Assembly: GCA_903916165.1 (NCBI GenBank)
Contig: CAIWVR010000095.1
Coordinates: 1 to 10,373, forward strand
Reading direction: 5' to 3'
From: an uncultured Hyphomicrobiales bacterium
GTDB lineage: Bacteria; Pseudomonadota; Alphaproteobacteria; Rhizobiales; Beijerinckiaceae
Length of the DNA stretch: 10,373 bases
Shown here: piece after piece, positions 5,968 to 10,373 of the stretch
Layout: each line of letters opens with the position of its first letter
How positions within the stretch are numbered: the stretch's first letter is position 1
Position numbers and translations under genes: made by a program
Notes under the pieces: model-generated
Told to the model about the DNA's origin: nothing
The model's input: the letters and a program-made list of their open reading frames with translations, nothing else
Databases searched by the model: none

Positions 5968-7179
5968 ATGAAGCGGCAAAACACCAACACAGCGCCAAAG
6001 CGGCGCCTTGGCCGGGTGCTGTCCGCCATGATCCTGCTGGCCGGCATGAGCGCTTCCGAAGGCGGCGCGCTGGCGCAGGCCGTAGACTGCAACCGGCTCG
6101 CGCAACAGATTTCGGCGCTCGGCACGCCCGGCGGGAACATCGATCCCGCCCGTGCCCAGCAGTTCCGCGACGCCGCCAACCGGCAGCAGTCCGAACTCGA
6201 CCGGACATCCGCCCAAGCTGCATCGATTGGCTGCGGACGCCGCCAGTTCCTGTTCTTCGGCGATGCCCCGCCGCGCGAATGCGGGCCGCTCGAGCAGCAG
6301 ATCACGCGCATGCGCGCCAATCTCGCCGACCTGCGCCAGCAGGCCCAGCAGGCTGGTGGCGACGATGGCGCACGCCGCGAACTCACCGCACGCTATGACG
6401 CGGCGTGTCGTGGCCAACAGCAGCGCAGCGGCGGCTTTTTCGACGCCCTGTTCGGCGGCGGCCCACGCATGCCGCGCGACGTGGCACCGCTCGAAGGCGA
6501 GTCCGTGATGCCAATACCCGAGGACATGTCGCCCGCAGCCGGCTCGCTCGCGGTCTGCGTGCGCACCTGCGACGGGGGCTTCTTCCCTGTATCCTATTCG
6601 GCCAACCGCACGCGCTTCCAGGAACTGGGCGATCTCTGCCAGGCCATGTGCCCGAATGTGGAGACGCAGCTCTACACCATGAGCATGGGCCGTGAGATCG
6701 AGCAATCCGTCGGCTCCGACGGCAAGCCATACATAAACATGCCGAACGCCAGCAAATTCCGCACGAAATATGACTCGACCTGCACCTGCAAGAGGGCCGA
6801 CCAGAGCTGGGTCGAGGCACTCGGCAATGCCGAAAAAATGCTCGGCCGTGACAGCCGCCGCGACCAGATCGTCACACCCGAGCGCGCCGCCGAACTGTCG
6901 CGTCCGCAATCGGCCAAGGTGCCTGCGGCCCCGGCCGCCAAGCCCGGCACCAAGCCCGACCCGCGCGCAGCCGCGCGCAGCCAGCGCATCGAGCAGGAAA
7001 TTGCGGCGGAAGCAGCCTCCGGTGCCCAGGCACCGACCGCGTCGCGTGACTCCGCCGGCATTGCGGCGGGTCGCGTCAACAATGGCTCGAACTATTCGCT
7101 GACCGACGGTCCCACGCGTGACGCAAAGGATCCCGAAGGCGCTACCCGCCGGGTGCGGACAGTCGGCCCGCAGCTTTGA
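5968..7179 (+). CDS. Secreted DUF2865 domain protein
   Basis: A 403-residue exported protein of unknown function. A basic N-terminus ([12 protein letters not shown]) leads into a hydrophobic stretch (17-30) with probable cleavage at ALAQA (34-38). Residues 60-130 are Gln/Ala/Arg-rich and likely coiled coil ([39 protein letters not shown]). The conserved DUF2865 core spans about 195-275: [32 protein letters not shown] and a final CTCK, with cysteines at 197, 201, 224, 228, 272 and 274. Four more cysteines (41, 89, 105, 147) lie upstream. The C-terminal third (310-403) is low-complexity Ala/Pro/Lys/Arg. I chose 5968 because GGGGAG ends five bases before it; an ATG at 5965 is too close. DUF2865 proteins are found mainly in Hyphomicrobiales. 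The last 38 bases overlap the gltX tail on the other strand. Confidence 0.9.
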   Translation: MKRQNTNTAPKRRLGRVLSAMILLAGMSASEGGALAQAVDCNRLAQQISALGTPGGNIDPARAQQFRDAANRQQSELDRTSAQAASIGCGRRQFLFFGDAPPRECGPLEQQITRMRANLADLRQQAQQAGGDDGARRELTARYDAACRGQQQRSGGFFDALFGGGPRMPRDVAPLEGESVMPIPEDMSPAAGSLAVCVRTCDGGFFPVSYSANRTRFQELGDLCQAMCPNVETQLYTMSMGREIEQSVGSDGKPYINMPNASKFRTKYDSTCTCKRADQSWVEALGNAEKMLGRDSRRDQIVTPERAAELSRPQSAKVPAAPAAKPGTKPDPRAAARSQRIEQEIAAEAASGAQAPTASRDSAGIAAGRVNNGSNYSLTDGPTRDAKDPEGATRRVRTVGPQL

Positions 7180-8488
7180 TGCGGCCGATCAGGGGCAGGA
7201 GCTGCGCCAGCTCCGGTCCCTGATCGCGCCCGGTCAGCGCCAGACGCAGCGGATGGAACAGCGCCCGGCCCTTGCGGCCGGTCTTTTCCTTGATGGCTGC
7301 CGTCCAGCGGCTCCACGTTTTGTCATCGAAAATCTCGTCAGGCAGCAGCGCCAGCGCGTCGCGGCAATAATCGGCGTCCTCGATCACGGGCTCGATCTCG
7401 CCCTCGACCACGCGCCACCAGTCGGGCACATCTTCCATGCGCGTGAGATTGCCGCGCACGGCCAGCCAGAAGCCTTCTGCCCTGGTGCCCGCGATCTCGT
7501 GATGCGCGAGCCGTTCGCGCACTGTCTCGAACGGCAAGGCATGCAGGGTGCGCGCGGACAGCGCCTGCAGTTCCGCCTCGTCGAACCGCGCTGCGCCGCG
7601 CGACACATGGTTGAGATCGAAGACCTCGCCCAATTCCTCCAGCGAGGCAACCGGATGCACTGAATCCGACGAGCCGGTGAGCACGGCGAGTACGGCAACG
7701 GCGAGCGGCTCGATGCCGGCCTCGCGCAATCCCGCAATCGACAGCGAACCCGAGCGTTTGGACAGGCCCTCGCCGCTTGCCGTCGTGAGCAGATTGTGGT
7801 GCCCGAAGCACGGTGCCTTGCGGTCCGCCGTCAGAGCCTCAAAGAGCTGGATCTGCACCGCCGTATTGGTGACGTGATCCTCGCCGCGGATGACATGGGT
7901 GATGCCCAGGTCGATGTCATCGACCACGGAGGGCAAGGTGTAGAGATAGGAGCTGTCCTCGCGGATCAGCACCGGGTCGGACAGCGAGCCCGCCTCGATC
8001 TGGCTGGCCCCGCGCACGACATCGTCCCAGCGCATGGTGCGGTCCTGGAGCTTGAAGCGCCAGTGCGGCTTGCGGCCTTCAGCTTCCAGCGCGGTGCGCT
8101 CGTCGCTCGTGAGTTTCAGGCCGGCGCGATCGTAGATCGGCGGTGCCCCGCGTGCGATCTGGCGCTTGCGACGGCGGTCGAGTTCATCCGCCGTCTCGTA
8201 GCAGGAATAGAGCAGCCCCGCCGCCTTCAGGCTTTCCGCCGCCGCGTCATAAAGCGCAAAGCGCTGCGACTGGCGCACGACGAGATCGGGCGCAATGCCA
8301 AGCCAGGCGAGATCGACCTCGATGGCTTGGGCATATTCTTCCTTGGAGCGTTCCAGATCGGTGTCGTCGAAGCGCAGCACAAATGTGCCGAGCTTCTTTT
8401 TCGCGAACAGCCAGTTGAAGAAAGCCGTGCGCGCATTGCCGATGTGGATGCGCCCTGTCGGCGAGGGAGCAAAACGGACTCGTGTCAT
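7142..8488 (-). CDS. gltX: Glutamate--tRNA ligase
   Basis: A 448-residue class I synthetase that attaches glutamate to t[28 protein letters not shown] (residues 5-29) carries the HIGN signature at 15-18. Further motifs are [11 protein letters not shown] (38-48), PHWRFKL (141-147), the tRNA/acceptor segment [21 protein letters not shown] (199-219), and the KMSKS-type loop as [12 protein letters not shown] (239-250), where the first lysine of K-L-S-K-R is glycine. The zinc-binding cysteine set of E. coli GluRS is absent. The short length and these motifs suggest the GltX paralogue type seen in alphaproteobacteria, which may act on tRNA-Glu, tRNA-Gln or both. The ATG at 8488 follows the nadE stop by one base, and its ribosome binding site GAGGAA lies inside nadE, so the pair is coupled. 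Its 3' end overlaps the DUF2865 gene. Confidence 0.96.
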   Translation of the reverse strand: MTRVRFAPSPTGRIHIGNARTAFFNWLFAKKKLGTFVLRFDDTDLERSKEEYAQAIEVDLAWLGIAPDLVVRQSQRFALYDAAAESLKAAGLLYSCYETADELDRRRKRQIARGAPPIYDRAGLKLTSDERTALEAEGRKPHWRFKLQDRTMRWDDVVRGASQIEAGSLSDPVLIREDSSYLYTLPSVVDDIDLGITHVIRGEDHVTNTAVQIQLFEALTADRKAPCFGHHNLLTTASGEGLSKRSGSLSIAGLREAGIEPLAVAVLAVLTGSSDSVHPVASLEELGEVFDLNHVSRGAARFDEAELQALSARTLHALPFETVRERLAHHEIAGTRAEGFWLAVRGNLTRMEDVPDWWRVVEGEIEPVIEDADYCRDALALLPDEIFDDKTWSRWTAAIKEKTGRKGRALFHPLRLALTGRDQGPELAQLLPLIGRIKAAGRLSAPGG

Positions 8489-8489
8489 G

Positions 8490-10253
8490 TCATTCCTCGA
8501 AACGCTCGGCGGAGCCCAGCGGTTTCTTCGGTGAGAGGCTGGCGTCAGGCGCGCGCGCGGGCAAGCCTGAATCGCGAAAGCGATTGACGATCGGGTAACG
8601 ACGGTCGCGGCCAAAATTCTTGTGCGTCACCTTCACGCCCGGCGCCGACTGGCGGCGCTTGTATTCGGCGAGATAGAGCAACCGCTCGATCTTCTTCACG
8701 GTGTCGAGCGCATGGCCGCGCGCGACAATGTCGGAGACGCGCATTTCATGTTCGACGAGACATTCGAGAATGTCGTCGAGCACCGGATAGGGGGGAAGCG
8801 AATCCTCGTCCTTCTGGTCGTCGCGCAATTCGGCGGACGGCGGCTTGGTCATGATGTTGTCAGGGATGACGATCCCGTCCGGCCCCAGCGCACCGTCCGG
8901 CTTCCAGCGATTGCGCAATTGGCAAAGGCGGAAGACCTGCATCTTGTAGAGATCCTTGATCGGATTGAAGCCGCCGTTCATGTCGCCATAGATGGTGGCG
9001 TAGCCGACCGACATTTCCGACTTGTTGCCGGTGGTCACCAGCATCGGGCCAAACTTGTTCGACACCGACATCAGCAGCGCACCGCGCACGCGGCTCTGCA
9101 GGTTTTCTTCCGTGAGATCGCGCGGACGCCCGGCAAACAGCGGCGCGAGCACCGCTTCGAGCCCTTCCACCGCGGGCGCAATGGGCAGCATGTCGTAGCG
9201 CACGCCCAGCGCCTGCGCGCAGGCCTGCGCATCGGTCAGTGAATCCTGCGACGTGTAGCGGAACGGCAGCATGATGCAGTGGACGCGCTCCGGCCCCAGC
9301 GCATCGGCGGCCATGGCCGCGCAAATCGCGGAATCGATGCCGCCAGACAGGCCCATGACGACGCCCGGAAAATTGTTCTTCTCCACGTAATCGCGCAAGC
9401 CCATCACACAGGCGGTGTAATCGGCCTCGTCGCCCTCGGGCAGGAGGGCGCGCGCGCCCGGCTCGCAGGCCCAGCCGTCGCGGCCACGCACGAAAGCGCA
9501 GGTCGTGACCACGGCGCGGAACGCGGGCAGTTGCACCGCGATGGTGCGATCCGTGTTGAGCACGAAGGACGCGCCGTCGAACACCAGTTCGTCCTGTCCG
9601 CCGACCTGGTTGAGATAGGCGATGGGCAACTCCGTCTCGAGGACGCGGGCGAGCGCAATCTGGACGCGCTGGTCGGTCTTGCCGCGCCAATAGGGCGAAC
9701 CATTGGGGACCAGAAGCAGTTCGGCGCCGGTCTCGACGAGGCATTCGCAGACCTCTTCCGACCAGATGTCCTCGCAGACCGGAATGCCGATGCGCACGCC
9801 CTTGAACACGATGGGTCCGGGCAGCGGCCCGCGTGCAAAGACGCGCTTCTCGTCGAAGACGCCGTAATTGGGCAGGTCGACCTTGAAGCGCACCGCCTCG
9901 ATCTTGCCGCCCGCCAGCAGCGCATAGGCATTGTAGAGTTTTCCCTCCTCCGCCCAAGGCAGGCCGACCAGCAGCGCAGGACCACCATCGGCGGTTTCGC
10001 GCGCCAGTTCCTCGGCGGCGGCGCGGCAGGCCTCCTGGAAGGCGGGCTTCAGGACGAGATCCTCGGGCGTGTAGCCCGCCAGATTCATCTCCGGGAACAT
10101 GACAAGATCAGCCCCCTGCCCGGCGGCCTCGGCGCGCGCCGCGCGCACAATATCCGCATTGCCGACGATGTCGCCGACGATCGAGGGGGTCTGGGCCAGC
10201 GCTAGCATGAGCCGGTCGGCGGGGGAGGTCTTGGCGAGGGTCATGAATGCCAT
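8490..10253 (-). CDS. nadE: Glutamine-dependent NAD+ synthase
   Basis: A 587-residue two-domain enzyme that amidates nicotinic acid adenine dinucleotide to NAD using glutamine. The N-terminal nitrilase-type glutaminase domain (about 16-265) has the full catalytic triad: Glu55 (VMFPEMNL), Lys124 ([14 protein letters not shown]) and Cys160 (GIPVCEDIW). The C-terminal synthetase domain (about 280-565) has the ATP pyrophosphatase loop GLSGGIDSA (301-309), [18 protein letters not shown] (407-424) and the tail [20 protein letters not shown] (541-560). The length is normal for the bacterial two-domain form. The start is uncertain: ATGs at 10253, 10244 (residue 4) and 10208 (residue 16) are in frame and none has a clear Shine-Dalgarno. 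I kept the first. It forms a tight two-gene unit with gltX. A REP element lies 54 bases upstream. Confidence 0.96.
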   Translation of the reverse strand: MAFMTLAKTSPADRLMLALAQTPSIVGDIVGNADIVRAARAEAAGQGADLVMFPEMNLAGYTPEDLVLKPAFQEACRAAAEELARETADGGPALLVGLPWAEEGKLYNAYALLAGGKIEAVRFKVDLPNYGVFDEKRVFARGPLPGPIVFKGVRIGIPVCEDIWSEEVCECLVETGAELLLVPNGSPYWRGKTDQRVQIALARVLETELPIAYLNQVGGQDELVFDGASFVLNTDRTIAVQLPAFRAVVTTCAFVRGRDGWACEPGARALLPEGDEADYTACVMGLRDYVEKNNFPGVVMGLSGGIDSAICAAMAADALGPERVHCIMLPFRYTSQDSLTDAQACAQALGVRYDMLPIAPAVEGLEAVLAPLFAGRPRDLTEENLQSRVRGALLMSVSNKFGPMLVTTGNKSEMSVGYATIYGDMNGGFNPIKDLYKMQVFRLCQLRNRWKPDGALGPDGIVIPDNIMTKPPSAELRDDQKDEDSLPPYPVLDDILECLVEHEMRVSDIVARGHALDTVKKIERLLYLAEYKRRQSAPGVKVTHKNFGRDRRYPIVNRFRDSGLPARAPDASLSPKKPLGSAERFEE

Positions 10254-10306
10254 TTAAAGCGAGCGGGCGAGCGGGGCAATGGGCGGTATGCGCCGAGCCC
10301 CAGCCT

Positions 10307-10373
10307 CGTCATTGCGAGGAGCCGAAGGCGACGCGGCAATCCATCTAATGGCAGCCACCCGAAGATGGATTGC
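10307..10373. repeat. REP-type palindromic element, cut by window edge
   Basis: CGTCATTGCGAG (10307-10318) is identical to the outer arm of the element at 3562-3641. The sequence continues with GCCGAAGGCGA, also present inverted in the right arm of that element, and then GCAATCCATCT (10336-10346), which pairs perfectly with AGATGGATTGC (10363-10373). The remaining right arm is expected beyond the window. Confidence 0.85.

Noticed and set aside
9279..10205. Long open frame on the plus strand opposite nadE
   Set aside because: It is an antisense shadow of nadE, which has its full catalytic residues; this frame has no family features.
1..10373. tRNA genes, CRISPR arrays, transposases or phage genes
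   Set aside because: I found no cloverleaf-like segments, regularly spaced repeats, or transposase or integrase motifs on either strand by eye.

Overview
The window reads as an ordinary chromosomal segment of a high-GC alphaproteobacterium, most likely of the Hyphomicrobiales (Rhizobiales) group. This is inferred from a DUF2865 protein, citramalate synthase next to cysS, a TTAA-N7-TTAAC (CtrA-type) site holding a GANTC motif, and GTCATTGCGAG...GCAATCCA repeat elements. I see no phage, plasmid, transposase, CRISPR or tRNA gene.

Layout. Positions 1-747 (minus) hold the N-terminal part of an envelope protein with Ig-like repeats, cut by the window edge. It is divergent from a LOG-family nucleotide hydrolase (852-1451, plus). 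That gene converges on a minus-strand cluster transcribed cysS (5063-3675), then a GNAT acetyltransferase (3541-3068), then citramalate synthase (3071-1482). An inverted-repeat REP element lies between cysS and the GNAT gene, and the GNAT stop overlaps the cimA start by four bases. The 248-bp gap at 5064-5311 is the main regulatory region. It carries a predicted three-way-junction RNA leader directly upstream of cysS, a candidate promoter, and a full CtrA-type box facing a small secreted cysteine-containing protein (5312-5620). The 5621-5964 gap contains a hairpin and a minus-strand small ORF that has a strong ribosome binding site but an early amber stop. A secreted DUF2865 protein (5968-7179) follows. 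Its tail overlaps, in convergent orientation, the end of a nadE-gltX pair (nadE 10253-8490, gltX 8488-7142, one base apart). A second REP element is cut by the right edge.

How the genes relate. cysS charges tRNA-Cys, cimA makes citramalate for 2-oxobutanoate and isoleucine, nadE makes NAD from the deamido form using glutamine, and gltX charges tRNA with glutamate. These are core translation and biosynthesis functions. The secreted small protein, the DUF2865 protein and the Ig-repeat protein are envelope-directed and poorly characterised.

No clear new multi-gene system is visible. The observations most worth following are the folded cysS leader, the CtrA box with an embedded methylation motif, and the amber-interrupted small ORF.
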